Positions 54,265-63,512 are shown, counted from the stretch's first letter. The stretch: 64,000 nt of DNA from Algoriphagus zhangzhouensis (GCF_900148515.1 NZ_FRXN01000001.1:992001-1056000), one strand, 5' to 3'. Notes: generated by a model not told the origin, from the sequence alone. A program made the numbers and translations.

Positions 54265-54297
54265 TTTGAGCTTAAAAGCCTCATGTTAATATTTTTG
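54265..54297 (+). promoter_or_regulatory. Putative promoter for the DUF6089 gene
   Basis: TTTG (54265-54268 end), 21-base spacer, TATTTTTG (54290-54297), matching the TTTG/TAnnTTTG consensus; leader about 45 bases. Confidence 0.55.
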
Positions 54298-54349
54298 AAA
54301 TTGAACGATTAAAGTTATTTTTCGAAAAGTTTAGGCATATAGCTAAATA

Positions 54350-55276
54350 ATGAGAAAGGTTTTACTAGTTTTTCTTTTTTTCCTCTTAGGCAGTGAAGCT
54401 TTCTCGCAAAGTTTTTACCGTTACCGCTTTGAGGAGCCTTGGTCTTTCTCAGCCAGCATTGGGCCTTCACAATATTTCGGAGAACTTTATTCATTTTGGA
54501 AATACAGCGAGGGTGTACAGCCAGACTGGAATGCGAATATTGCCTTTCACTATACCTTTGGAACGCACCTAAGAGCAAGAGGGGATTTTTCTTACATCAA
54601 AATGTCTGGTCAAGATCCTCCATCCGACCCTAGAGCATATAGAACACCAAGAAATCTAAATTTCCGGGCCAAAAACTGGGAAATGGCTGGAATCATCGAA
54701 TACTATTGGCATCCAGTAAAGGTTCCAAATATCCACAGACCCTTATGGAATCCATATATCTTCTTCGGTGTGGGAATGACCACCAATAATCCTGAAACTC
54801 AACTGGATGGAGAATGGGTGGATTTGAGACCACTCCAGCTTGAAAACAATCCCTACGAGCGATATATCATCACTTTCCCAATGGGTTTAGGCTTTAAGTA
54901 CAAGCTCAATGTCTACATGGACTTGACTTTCGAAGGGAACTATCGATTCACCTTGTCAGATTATATGGATGATATTTCTGCATATAATGTCAGTGAATTC
55001 TATTTGGATTTGGTAGAAGACTATGTCAGCGGAAACAATCCTGATCGACTTCGTCTGGCTATCAGGAATCCAAACTTCATGGATGACAATGGTTTGCCAG
55101 ATGTAGATAAAATCCTTAGAAATGGAGGCCGAATTCGTAGAGGCTCAGGGTTGAGACATCGATTTGATGGCTACATGACCGTGAATGTCGGTCTGGAAAT
55201 CCACTTCTCAGAAGATATCTTCCAGAACTGGATCTTCCGTAATCGAATCTATGAAAAACGATTCCGATTCTGGTAA
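54350..55276 (+). CDS. DUF6089-type outer-membrane beta-barrel protein
   Basis: A 308-residue exported protein (signal peptide to about 20, EAFSQS). The mature part starts EPWSFSASIGPSQYFGEL and runs as alternating beta strands (NPYIFFGVGMTTNNPE, YIITFPMGLGFKYKLN) as in Bacteroidota outer-membrane proteins of the DUF6089 family. The C-terminus ends in a strongly basic/aromatic tail (RFRFW). Function unknown; related genes often sit near cell-envelope assembly genes. Single gene. Confidence 0.8.
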   Translation: MRKVLLVFLFFLLGSEAFSQSFYRYRFEEPWSFSASIGPSQYFGELYSFWKYSEGVQPDWNANIAFHYTFGTHLRARGDFSYIKMSGQDPPSDPRAYRTPRNLNFRAKNWEMAGIIEYYWHPVKVPNIHRPLWNPYIFFGVGMTTNNPETQLDGEWVDLRPLQLENNPYERYIITFPMGLGFKYKLNVYMDLTFEGNYRFTLSDYMDDISAYNVSEFYLDLVEDYVSGNNPDRLRLAIRNPNFMDDNGLPDVDKILRNGGRIRRGSGLRHRFDGYMTVNVGLEIHFSEDIFQNWIFRNRIYEKRFRFW

Positions 55277-55349
55277 TCCTGAATTTTATCATTTTTCAAG
55301 AATAGGATTTCCCTTATTTTCCCAAAAGATTCTACTTTGAACGCAAGGA

Positions 55350-57002
55350 ATGGAAACATTTAACTATTGGGAGTTTGTAGCCGGATTGGGAGTTTTTCTT
55401 TTGGGGATGAACCAAATGGAAACCGGGTTGAAAAATCTGGCAGGTCACTCTTTCCGAAACTTGCTTCAAAAATTCACCAATAAACCCTGGAAAGGAGTTC
55501 TGACGGGCACTTTCATTACCGCAATTCTTCAGAGTAGCTCCTTAGTCACCTTAATGGTTTTGGCTTTTTTGGGAGCTGGATTGATCAGTTTAAAAAACAC
55601 CCTTGGAGTAATCCTGGGAGCCAATTTGGGCACCACTTTTACAGCCTGGATTGTTGCAACATTAGGTTTCAAAGTCAGCATTGCTTCCATAGCGCTTCCT
55701 TTTATCGGAATTGGTGCGCTGGTATATATCTTCTTTACCAATCGCCAAACATTAAAAAATATTGGCATTCTCCTGCTTGGATTTGGATTCCTTTTTTACG
55801 GAATCGAATTAATGAAAACTTCAATTGAAGAACTGGCTAACCAAGTCGACTTAAGTCAGTTTTCGGATGTCCCTACTTTCTTTTTCTTCCTTGCTGGTAT
55901 CGGTTTGACAGCCCTAATTCAATCAAGCTCGGCCACTTTGGTAATCCTATTGAGTGCACTTCATTCAGGATTTATAGGTTTAGATCAAGCAGCTGCAGCT
56001 ACCGTTGGTTCTAATATTGGAACCACCATCACTGTTATTTTTGGAGCTTTTCAAGGAACTCCTGATAAGAAAAGGTTGGCATCATTTCACCTCCTTTTCA
56101 ATTTGACAACAGGGATTCTAATCCTTCCATTTTTGCACCTGATTTTGAATTTCCTTCAATCTCTCGCTTTTGGAAAAGATCCATTGATCGACTTGGTGAT
56201 CTTCAACAGCTTTATGAATCTAGCTGGAATCCTGCTTTTCTACCCTTTCTTGGGAATAATCCGAAAGTGGCTCAAAAGACGATTTGTCAAAGAGAAAGAA
56301 CACCTGACTGTCTATATTCAAAATGTGGAAACTTCCATTCCAGAAGCTGCTCTGAAGGCTTTGGAAAAGGATTTGGATTTGGTTTACGAAAGAGTAAAGC
56401 AATTTATCCTTCATATCAGTGGAAATATTCAGGAATCACCCATGCAAGTCTCCATTTGGAAAAGGGTTCTTGGACATCCATTTGAAATCATTCAGGAATA
56501 CAATGAAATAAAGGTCCTTGAGGATGAATTAACTGCCTATCATATCAAGCTTCAAAGCGAATCAATGACTGAATTGGAAGCAAAAAGACTAACCTCTTTG
56601 ATGCTCTCTTTACGCATGATGGTGTATGCAGCAAAGGCTTTCAAGGGAATAGCTCAAAACTTGAAAGATATTGAGGATGCTGAAAGAAACCTTCCAAGAA
56701 ATCTTTACAAAACCATTCAAAGTAAGATTAAGGAAACTTTGGAAAAGATCGATGAACTGAAAGCACAAGAACTAGAAAATGAGCAGATTCCAGATTGGGT
56801 CAAGCTTTTGGAAAGTGACAGTGAAAAAGAAATAGAAGAAATCTATATCGAGGCCAAAAGTCATAAAACCGACATCCCTTTTTCAACTTTATCCAATGTG
56901 ATCAAAGAATATATCCGGGGATTATACAATTTGGGTGCTTCGGTTATTCACGCAAAGCACCCAATTCAAGCAGTTATGGACTCTCCAGAGCCCAAGGCTT
57001 AG
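55350..57002 (+). CDS. Na+/phosphate cotransporter family protein (NptA-like) with PhoU-like C-domain
   Basis: A 550-residue transporter. Two inverted Na/Pi repeats, each with the QSSS motif (AILQSSSLVTL near 61-71; ALIQSSSATLV near 188-198) and GANLGTT or GSNIGTT. Eight or nine helices fill the first 310 residues. Residues about 330-540 are helical, PhoU-like, cytoplasmic. It imports or exports phosphate with sodium. It is convergent with the universal stress protein gene, stop codons overlapping in TTAG. Confidence 0.92.
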   Translation: METFNYWEFVAGLGVFLLGMNQMETGLKNLAGHSFRNLLQKFTNKPWKGVLTGTFITAILQSSSLVTLMVLAFLGAGLISLKNTLGVILGANLGTTFTAWIVATLGFKVSIASIALPFIGIGALVYIFFTNRQTLKNIGILLLGFGFLFYGIELMKTSIEELANQVDLSQFSDVPTFFFFLAGIGLTALIQSSSATLVILLSALHSGFIGLDQAAAATVGSNIGTTITVIFGAFQGTPDKKRLASFHLLFNLTTGILILPFLHLILNFLQSLAFGKDPLIDLVIFNSFMNLAGILLFYPFLGIIRKWLKRRFVKEKEHLTVYIQNVETSIPEAALKALEKDLDLVYERVKQFILHISGNIQESPMQVSIWKRVLGHPFEIIQEYNEIKVLEDELTAYHIKLQSESMTELEAKRLTSLMLSLRMMVYAAKAFKGIAQNLKDIEDAERNLPRNLYKTIQSKIKETLEKIDELKAQELENEQIPDWVKLLESDSEKEIEEIYIEAKSHKTDIPFSTLSNVIKEYIRGLYNLGASVIHAKHPIQAVMDSPEPKA

Positions 57003-57823
57003 ATTTTCACACTCAAGACTCCCAAGTCGCTTTTGAATAAGACTGTCTCCGTCACTCCTACTTGGTAAGAAGGACTGGTTTCATGATGTCCAGAAACTAC
57101 CACAAGCCATTTGATTCCATGTTCTTGGGAAAAGTTGATTAGGCCGCTTTCCACTTCATTTGCATTGTAGACATGTTGGTGAAACACGATTTCTTCATGT
57201 CCTTTTTGGAAGGAATCCATCCCAGTTTTGATGATATCAGATGCTGTAAAATGCTCTGGAGTATTCACGAAAAGCAAGTGAACGCTACATTTGAAAGGTT
57301 TGATCAAGGATTTTAGTGTTTCGAAAGCTTTCTTGGAACCTTCATTGAAGGTAGAAGCAAAGGCTACTTTTCGAAGGTCATTACCATCCAATGCTTCCTT
57401 CACTCCCAAAACTGGGCAAGCTGCATTTCTCATGACTTTTTGCAAAGTAGAGCCGATAAACTTCCCTTCGGCAAAGCCTTTTCCATGGGCTCCCATCACC
57501 ACTAATTCTGCCTCATATTCTTGAATTGCTTTGAGAATTCGCTCACTCGGCGTACCGACTTTTACAACAAATTCAATTTCGGATTTGGATGGGGCTACCT
57601 CATCGATGTATTTGGGCAAGATGGATTGAGCTTCCTCCTTCTCCTCAGCGATCTCGGTAAACTTCTTTTTCGCTTCCTCAGTCAGGTTTTCATAATCCAA
57701 ATCTGAAGGGATCACTGTGACAGCAATAATTTTAGAACCACTCTTATTCGAAATCTTTTGGGCGGTCTTTAGCGCGGCCAAGGAATAGGTCGAAAAATCA
57801 AAAGGAACGATAATGGTTTTCAT
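56999..57823 (-). CDS. Universal stress protein, two tandem Usp domains
   Basis: A 274-residue protein with UspA domain 1 (about 1-145) holding the ATP-binding motif GAHGKGFAEGKFIGST (G-x2-G-x9-G-S/T type, about 111-126) and a degenerate domain 2 (about 148-274) where the equivalent is VVSGHHETS. Domain 1 looks nucleotide-binding; domain 2 may have lost it. Bacteroidota often encode such two-domain forms. Single gene. Confidence 0.9.
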   Translation of the reverse strand: MKTIIVPFDFSTYSLAALKTAQKISNKSGSKIIAVTVIPSDLDYENLTEEAKKKFTEIAEEKEEAQSILPKYIDEVAPSKSEIEFVVKVGTPSERILKAIQEYEAELVVMGAHGKGFAEGKFIGSTLQKVMRNAACPVLGVKEALDGNDLRKVAFASTFNEGSKKAFETLKSLIKPFKCSVHLLFVNTPEHFTASDIIKTGMDSFQKGHEEIVFHQHVYNANEVESGLINFSQEHGIKWLVVVSGHHETSPSYQVGVTETVLFKSDLGVLSVKI

Positions 57824-57925
57824 GGCTATTTTGTTTTTTGTTTAAGCCAAGATCCAAATTTTCCTCTAATATTTATCTAAAGGAATATCAGAGATATAGC
57901 TGATAAATATCAGTAAATCAGACAA

Positions 57926-58387
57926 CTATAAATCTAATTCCATCACTAGATCACATCTCACATATTTGTCATTGCAAAGCTGTATTTCCTTGAATCCCAG
58001 CTTCTCATAAATCGAAATAGCTGCCTTCAACTTGGAATGAGTATATAAAATCACCTTATCAGCACCTTTTTCCTTGGCTATTTTCAAAATCTCTTTTGCC
58101 AAAATCATCCCAACACCCTTGCCTTGAGCGGACTTGTCCACGCCCATTTTGATCATTTCGTAAGTAGTCTCATCCACTTTAGCGAGGCCTATAGTTCCGA
58201 CGATTTTTCCTTCAGATCTGGCAAAAATGATTTCCCCTCCTTTGTCCAAAACATATTTCTCAGGATTCTCCAATTGCTCTTTGTCGAAAGGTTCAATTTC
58301 AAACAACTCCTCGACCCAAACTCTATTAATTGAATTAAAGTAGGGTTTTAATTCAGGTGAAAACGGAAGAATTTCTACATTTTCCAT
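57926..58387 (-). CDS. GNAT family N-acetyltransferase
   Basis: A 153-residue acetyltransferase: beta strand IVGTIGLAKVD near 61-71, the acetyl-CoA motif VDKSAQGKGVGMILAKEI near 83-100 (Q/R-x-x-G-x-G/A loop QGKGVG) and a YEKLGFKE end near 127-134. The substrate cannot be told. It is divergent from the RidA-family gene with a 70-base gap. Confidence 0.9.
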   Translation of the reverse strand: MENVEILPFSPELKPYFNSINRVWVEELFEIEPFDKEQLENPEKYVLDKGGEIIFARSEGKIVGTIGLAKVDETTYEMIKMGVDKSAQGKGVGMILAKEILKIAKEKGADKVILYTHSKLKAAISIYEKLGFKEIQLCNDKYVRCDLVMELDL

Positions 58388-58457
58388 AAGCAGCGATGCC
58401 CTCAGGCAACTTTTTAGTAATATTCCGCTAGATTAGTTTCATACAAGCAAATATCCA

Positions 58458-58967
58458 ATGAAAAACATCCTGATTTTATCTTTTTTAATCCTTGGCTTCA
58501 GCCAAATCTCATTTTCTCAAACTCAAAGCCCAGAGGCAAAGCTCAAGGAACTGGGCTATGAACTTCCAGAAATCTCAGCCCCTATCGCCAATTATGTAAA
58601 GTGGAGACAGGTAGGAAACATGTTATACCTAGCGGGAACTGGCCCGGATGTATTTGGAAAAGTAGGTGCAGACCTGACGAAGGAAGAAGGCTATGAAGCG
58701 GCCAAAGAAACAGGCTTGGAAGTGATCGCTGTGCTGAAAAAAGCCACGGGAGATTTGAGTAAAATCAAGCAATTCGTAAAAGTCTTGGGTATGGTCAACT
58801 CAGATCCTGATTTCACCGCCCAACCAGCGGTAATCAATGGCTTTTCCGATTTGATGGTCGAAGTATTTGGAGAAAAAGGAAAACATGCCCGTTCTGCCGT
58901 AGGAGTAGCTGCCCTACCCAACAATATGGCTGTTGAAATCGAGGTGATCGTAGAGCTATATGATTGA
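58458..58967 (+). CDS. Exported RidA/YjgF family protein
   Basis: A 169-residue RidA-fold protein with an N-terminal signal peptide (to about 21, ISFSQT), so it is periplasmic, unlike cytosolic RidA that deaminates enamines. The body matches the YjgF trimer fold: GNMLYLAGTGPDVFGK near 53-68 and HARSAVGVAALPNNMAVEIEVIVEL near 143-167. The Arg of the RidA active site is present (ARSAVG). The role outside the cytoplasm is unknown. Confidence 0.88.
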   Translation: MKNILILSFLILGFSQISFSQTQSPEAKLKELGYELPEISAPIANYVKWRQVGNMLYLAGTGPDVFGKVGADLTKEEGYEAAKETGLEVIAVLKKATGDLSKIKQFVKVLGMVNSDPDFTAQPAVINGFSDLMVEVFGEKGKHARSAVGVAALPNNMAVEIEVIVELYD

Positions 58968-59039
58968 TATTTCGGTTTAGATAGTAAAAAACGACTTTTT
59001 ATAAAGTGGCAAATTCGATAGTAGTTTCGTATACTAATT

Positions 59040-59049
59040 GTTGGCAGTA
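59040..59049 (+). repeat. Left short inverted repeat GTTGGCAGTA flanking an orphan gene
   Basis: GTTGGCAGTA just before the start of the membrane protein gene is matched (9 of 10) by the reverse-oriented TACTGCCAAT at 59612-59621, just after its stop. The pair delimits the gene as a possible cassette. Confidence 0.5.
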
Positions 59050-59054
59050 ATTTT

Positions 59055-59606
59055 ATGACGACAGACACTCATATTCCAAAACGACAACGGATTTTCCTTG
59101 TAATAGCTATTTCAATAGGAATTTTGTTATTGAGTACATATCAATTGAATTTAATTAAAAATGGGACACTTGGTGTTTTAATATTTCTTTACTCATTTGG
59201 ACTTTCAATGAGTTTATTAGTCTCAAGTGCATTAGTTGACCTTAACAATCTCAATACTTATTTGGCTTGGCTTAGTTTATCAATAATAATGTTGTTAGTT
59301 TATTGGTGGACAAAAGATTCTCCAGACTTCTCAATTTCACGAACTATGGACTTTTATGAAAAAAGTAAGTTTAACATCTATGTCACAAATAGTGGGACAA
59401 ATGCTTTGAGGACTTTATTTTTCTTTCTTATAGTGTATCAGTTATGTAACATTTTTATGAAGCGACTTATTTCCAAACCACTAGTTAATACATTTAACCA
59501 ATTTTCTTGGACACATGACTCTAGCAGGAGACGAATCACAATTTTTGACGTGACTTTCAATATTATACTCTATTGCGTTGTAATTGGCTCAGCAGTTCTG
59601 AAATAA
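59055..59606 (+). CDS. Orphan membrane protein of unknown function
   Basis: A 183-residue protein I do not recognise. Five hydrophobic segments (about 14-32, 40-63, 70-89, 115-133 and 165-182) suggest a multi-pass membrane protein; a polar loop lies at 89-112 and another at 134-160. It is AT-rich compared with its neighbours and is flanked by short inverted repeats, with an attC-like imperfect palindrome just downstream. This looks like an acquired single-gene cassette (inference). Confidence 0.7.
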   Translation: MTTDTHIPKRQRIFLVIAISIGILLLSTYQLNLIKNGTLGVLIFLYSFGLSMSLLVSSALVDLNNLNTYLAWLSLSIIMLLVYWWTKDSPDFSISRTMDFYEKSKFNIYVTNSGTNALRTLFFFLIVYQLCNIFMKRLISKPLVNTFNQFSWTHDSSRRRITIFDVTFNIILYCVVIGSAVLK

Positions 59607-59611
59607 AAAAC

Positions 59612-59621
59612 TACTGCCAAT
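59612..59621 (-). repeat. Right short inverted repeat TACTGCCAAT
   Basis: Reverse-complement partner of GTTGGCAGTA at 59040-59049 with one mismatch; begins 6 bases after the gene stop. Confidence 0.5.
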
Positions 59622-59740
59622 AGTGGCTTGGCAAAAGCGGGGATGAAGTGGTAGCCGAAAGTTTACAGGTTTTATTTAAATTGGCGGTGGCTGACAGTTG
59701 GTTGCCCCGAAACCCCGCCTTCAGCAAGCCGCGGCCCGTT
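59622..59740. repeat. attC-like long imperfect inverted repeat between two orphan genes
   Basis: Left arm GTGGCTTG-GCAAAAGCGGGG (59624-59642) pairs, with a bulge and a few mismatches, with right arm CCCCGCCTTCAGCAAGCCGC (59713-59732); about 70 bases lie between. It is GC-rich in an AT-rich setting and ends in GCCCGTT, immediately before the next gene's leader. Bacteroidota genomes contain many such intergenic elements around lone small genes. An integron attC role is only a hypothesis; no integrase gene is in the window. Confidence 0.6.
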
Positions 59741-59752
59741 AATTTTTAAAAA

Positions 59753-60271
59753 ATGACACCAATTTTTCTACTTATCCTCAGCTTTTTTTCTTCATTCTTT
59801 CAAGAAGAAAGAACTTTTGATGCTTCTAAATTCACCTTAGATGGGATTTCTTGTTTTCAGACTACAGAGGAACAAATTAAGAGGACCTATGGAGATGTAG
59901 CTCTTACAGAAACGGACTATGAATGTGGATACTTTTCAAACCGAGAGCAGAAAAAAAACTATTATGAATTGATTTATCCGAAAAAGACTTGGATTGGTAA
60001 TTCCCAACAGGGCTATCAAATAGATGTAATTGAATTTGATCCTGAAGGTAAAACCCAACTGAAATATGGAGACTTAATTTTTTCAGGTAAATCAACCAGA
60101 AAAGAACTGGAAGAATACTTTGGGTCAAAGGCCAGCCCTATCCAGATAAATGAACCGAAAAGGATACATCTTGATCATTTAGCAGGAAGCTTCGAGGGTA
60201 GAGACGATGGGTTTATTCTATATTTTGGGAAGGAATATTTAGTAGCCTTCCAGTATTCGAGTCCTTGTTAA
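59753..60271 (+). CDS. Exported protein of unknown function
   Basis: A 172-residue protein with a short signal peptide (about 1-16). Family not recognised. It has four Cys: Cys33 (GISCF), Cys57 (YECGY) and the final Cys172 are visible, with one in the mature core at a position that could pair. The body is beta-strand-like with charged loops (EEYFGSKASP, LDHLAGSFEGRDDGFILYFGKEYL). It follows the attC-like repeat by 12 bases and is followed by a hairpin-rich spacer. Confidence 0.65.
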   Translation: MTPIFLLILSFFSSFFQEERTFDASKFTLDGISCFQTTEEQIKRTYGDVALTETDYECGYFSNREQKKNYYELIYPKKTWIGNSQQGYQIDVIEFDPEGKTQLKYGDLIFSGKSTRKELEEYFGSKASPIQINEPKRIHLDHLAGSFEGRDDGFILYFGKEYLVAFQYSSPC

Positions 60272-60326
60272 GGATTATTTAATTTTCCTGAAAAAGCTGA
60301 ATTAATAACTCAAATATTAACAGTTC

Positions 60327-60519
60327 GACCCACTTCGGGGTCGTGGTGTATTGCTTATCTTCTACCCCCGGTTGCACCGAGGGTTATTGAAGGTTCGACC
60401 ACTTCGTGGTCTTTTAAGATTACCCAAAACCTCGATTTCCTTTAGTCTACACTACCAATTAGAGCTTTCTGATGATCCTGAAGGGATCAAACTTATAAAA
60501 ACCATGGGTGCAACCCATG
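60327..60519. repeat. Array of short GC-rich hairpins in a gene-free spacer
   Basis: The 403-base gap 60272-60674 holds several small palindromes: GACCC-ACTTC-GGGGTC (60327-60342), ACCCCCGG-TTGCA-CCGAGGGT (60364-60384), GACCAC-TTC-GTGGTC (60397-60411) and CATGGGT-GCA-ACCCATG (60503-60519). Further on come repeated TTGGTAC units (about 60565-60670). I see no gene; the look is of a mosaic of repeat remnants, possibly REP/IS200-associated. Confidence 0.6.
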
Positions 60520-60674
60520 ATAACGAAGCTCCAGAACTCAGCAATCTTGGTTCTTTGTACATGGTACTTGGTACTCACAGTCCTAAATATCGAATAGTGA
60601 ATGTAGAATTTCGAATAACGAAGGTTCAGAGCTCAACCTACTTGGTACTTTGGACCTTGTACTTGGTACAATCC

Positions 60675-63512
60675 TCACCTCCCGCAAATCTCCTTAAACG
60701 GACAGAACTTACACTTTTCCTCATCTTCAGTCTGCAAGAATGGAACCTCAGGATTGAGGATTTCTCCCAGCATACCTGACAAGCCTTCCATAAACTCCTT
60801 TTCAACAGCTTTATAATCCTGAATTTCTTGCCCATTCATCTGAAGGAATGGATTAAACTTTGGATTATAGATTTCCCGAATATTGAATATCCCGGGCTTT
60901 AATGGCTTCTGATTTTCTGGATGCTCAAATTGATAGAAATAGGCATAAAGCAAAGTTTGCATAGCCGCCTTATTTCTCTTCTTCTCATCTCGGTCAAATA
61001 AGGACTCGATGGAAAGGACTTTCTTATCGTCTTTCCCAGTTTTATAGTCAATTAGCCTTACAACCCCATCCTTCAAATCCACACGGTCTATGACACCCTG
61101 AAGAGCGAAGTTCACCACACCATCTTTCGTTTGGACAGGAATACTGGCAGGTACGTCCGCTTCCACTCCCAAAATGGTAAACTCACCATTTTCCTGGTCG
61201 TATTTGAGAATGGCTTTGAGGTATTTGATGAAAATCTCCCTGGCAATCTGCAATTGACCAGAATACTCCATGGATTTCCCCTCTTCTACCTTATAGAAAT
61301 TCCGGATGGCTTGATCAACAGCTTCAGTTGCCTGAGGCATCAATCGATCAATTTCATGGGAATCAATTGTCCTTGGAGTCTTGGATTCGTCCAGGCCATA
61401 GATGGTCTCAACCGCATTATGCAAAATCGTCCCAAAAGTAGAAGGATCAATCTCCGTGACTACCTCCTCTCTTTCCTTCAAACCAGCCACATAGCGGAAG
61501 TAAAACTTCAATCTGCAATCCAAATACATATTCAATGCAGAAGCGGATAGAGGACGGTTTTTACCTTCTGGATGCTCTTTTGCCAGAAAGATCTTCATGT
61601 CATTCAGTACTTCAGGAGTCTTTTGAACCTGAATCTCTTTGGCTGGTGTCAACCCAACCGGAACCATGGCGATTTCCGGTCCAGCAACTCCCATTTCAGC
61701 TTGCATTTGCTGGAGAAACCGGCTCATCTCTCCTGCTTTCCCCTGATCAGCTGCAGTAGTATAAATCAAATGGACTTCCTCTGCCCGATGCAGTAGTCTA
61801 TAGAAAGTATAGGCATAAATCGCATCATTTTGCTCCTGAACTGGCAAACCAAAAGCTCTTCGAAGATTGAATGGAATCATGGAATTGATCCCACCTCCAG
61901 GAGGAAAACTGCCTTCATTCAGATCGCAAATGATCACTCTGCGAAAATCCAAATTCCTGGATTCCAGCACACCCATCATTTGCAAGCCTTGCAATGGTTC
62001 TCCCTCAAATGGAAGTTTCAATTCTCTGAAAATTTGGCGAAACAGTTTCAGAACAAAATCAATTTTCAGAGTCTTAGAATTATTTCCCTGGAAAATCTCC
62101 TTAATCCGATTCAATTGCTTGAAAGCTTGAAACAAATAGGATCTTTGAACTTCATCATCTTGGAGATCCTGAGCCAAATGCTCCATCAATTGTCCCAGAT
62201 ATTCAAAAATCCCAGATGGATCTACTTGTTGAAAAACCAATTCCGAAAGCTTGGACTTACCAACTAGTTGGCTTGCGGGAATTTCCAAGATGTTTTCTCC
62301 TTTGATTTTTTCCAATAAAGCCTGAAAATGAGCCTGATCCTCTTTCAATAAATAAGGAAATGAAAGCAAATCGGTAACAGGCTTATGGTAAAAATTCACC
62401 ACTCCTTCCCGGATTTTCACATAGCGCTGTAAATCCAACACCGCATCCAAAAAGGCATAAACAGGCGCATTTCGAACTGGATACCCCATGGTCACATTCA
62501 GCTTGTCTATATCCGAAGGCAAGGAATGCAAAACAGGAAACAGTAATTGCTCATCCGGTAAAATAATTACCGTTTCTTCCAATTTCTCATCGGAAGGAAG
62601 CTCTTCCAACAGCTTCCCCACCAAATTTGCCTGATTGGTTTTTAAGGGAATGGAATGAACGTGAATATTATCTTTCTTCAGTCGAACTTCATCTGGGATT
62701 TCTTCAGGAAAAGTCTTACCAAAAATTGAATCCTTTTGGTAATCTCTGAAAAACAAACCAGCTTCTTGAATGGGATCATTCAAATAATACTGATCCACAT
62801 CCCAAAAGATCTCCGCTCCAAATTCCTTGACAAAATGCCCTATCAATCTTTCCTCAGTCAGAGTAAATGCATTGAAACCAATAAAAACGTAATGCTTTTT
62901 GGGTTTTTCGATTGCTTTCAGGTTTTCTGCAACTTGCCTGTACAATTGGCCTGAATAAGCCAATCCGGCTGTTTTTAGTCGATGTTGAAAATCCTCATAC
63001 AAACGACCCAAGATTTGCCAAAATCTTAGAAATTTCTGTTTCTCCTGATCATTCTGCTTCGCAAAGGCCAACCAAAACTGAGAAATCAAATCCTTTTGCT
63101 CCTCGGTTAAGAAGCTTAAATCAGATTCAAACTCCTTGATTTCGGCCAAGTTTTGATATAGAACCTTTGCGGGGGCCATAAATTGGTCCAGATCATTGAA
63201 ATCCTTGAGAATCAACTCTCCCCAGAAATAAAAGCGATCAAAGTCTTCCGGCTCCTCCTGAATCTGTCTATACAGTTCGTACAATTCAAAAATCAAGGTC
63301 AATTCATCGGCTGGGGCCTTTCCTGCCAAACCATAAAAGACTTGCTCGATGGTTTTGACCTCCGGAATCCAGACTGGATTGTCGATCAATTCACCAAGAT
63401 ATCTGGTAAAGAATAAACCTGCTCTTCGGTTTGGCAATACGACCACCAAGTCCTCCAATTTTCGAGGAGAATCCAGAAGCTTTTGTGCTGTTTCTTTCAA
63501 AAATGGGATCAT
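60675..63512 (-). CDS. addB: AddB-like PD-(D/E)xK nuclease of the recombination helicase-nuclease
   Basis: A 945-residue subunit partner of AddA for double-strand-break processing. The N-terminal two-thirds is helicase-like without a Walker A motif, starting PFLKETAQKLL with LVVVLPNRRAGLFF near 22-35. The C-terminal nuclease domain has the first Fe-S Cys at about 667 (DCRLKFYFRY), the catalytic D...YK in RLIDYKTGKDD near 820 and the closing C934-x2-C937-x5-C943, the four-Cys Fe-S arrangement typical of AddB. Overlaps the addA end by 4 bases (ATGA), so the two are co-translated. Confidence 0.9.
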   Translation of the reverse strand: MIPFLKETAQKLLDSPRKLEDLVVVLPNRRAGLFFTRYLGELIDNPVWIPEVKTIEQVFYGLAGKAPADELTLIFELYELYRQIQEEPEDFDRFYFWGELILKDFNDLDQFMAPAKVLYQNLAEIKEFESDLSFLTEEQKDLISQFWLAFAKQNDQEKQKFLRFWQILGRLYEDFQHRLKTAGLAYSGQLYRQVAENLKAIEKPKKHYVFIGFNAFTLTEERLIGHFVKEFGAEIFWDVDQYYLNDPIQEAGLFFRDYQKDSIFGKTFPEEIPDEVRLKKDNIHVHSIPLKTNQANLVGKLLEELPSDEKLEETVIILPDEQLLFPVLHSLPSDIDKLNVTMGYPVRNAPVYAFLDAVLDLQRYVKIREGVVNFYHKPVTDLLSFPYLLKEDQAHFQALLEKIKGENILEIPASQLVGKSKLSELVFQQVDPSGIFEYLGQLMEHLAQDLQDDEVQRSYLFQAFKQLNRIKEIFQGNNSKTLKIDFVLKLFRQIFRELKLPFEGEPLQGLQMMGVLESRNLDFRRVIICDLNEGSFPPGGGINSMIPFNLRRAFGLPVQEQNDAIYAYTFYRLLHRAEEVHLIYTTAADQGKAGEMSRFLQQMQAEMGVAGPEIAMVPVGLTPAKEIQVQKTPEVLNDMKIFLAKEHPEGKNRPLSASALNMYLDCRLKFYFRYVAGLKEREEVVTEIDPSTFGTILHNAVETIYGLDESKTPRTIDSHEIDRLMPQATEAVDQAIRNFYKVEEGKSMEYSGQLQIAREIFIKYLKAILKYDQENGEFTILGVEADVPASIPVQTKDGVVNFALQGVIDRVDLKDGVVRLIDYKTGKDDKKVLSIESLFDRDEKKRNKAAMQTLLYAYFYQFEHPENQKPLKPGIFNIREIYNPKFNPFLQMNGQEIQDYKAVEKEFMEGLSGMLGEILNPEVPFLQTEDEEKCKFCPFKEICGR

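Noticed and set aside
60392-60411. tRNA T-arm-like GGTTCGACC
   Set aside because: No cloverleaf, anticodon arm or acceptor stem around it; it belongs to the hairpin array.
60351-60779. A 142-codon open frame on the plus strand
   Set aside because: It runs through the hairpin array and into antisense addB, with low-quality composition; not a gene.
61131-62267. Several plus-strand open frames opposite addB
   Set aside because: They are antisense to a well supported gene, lack family features and vary in frame.
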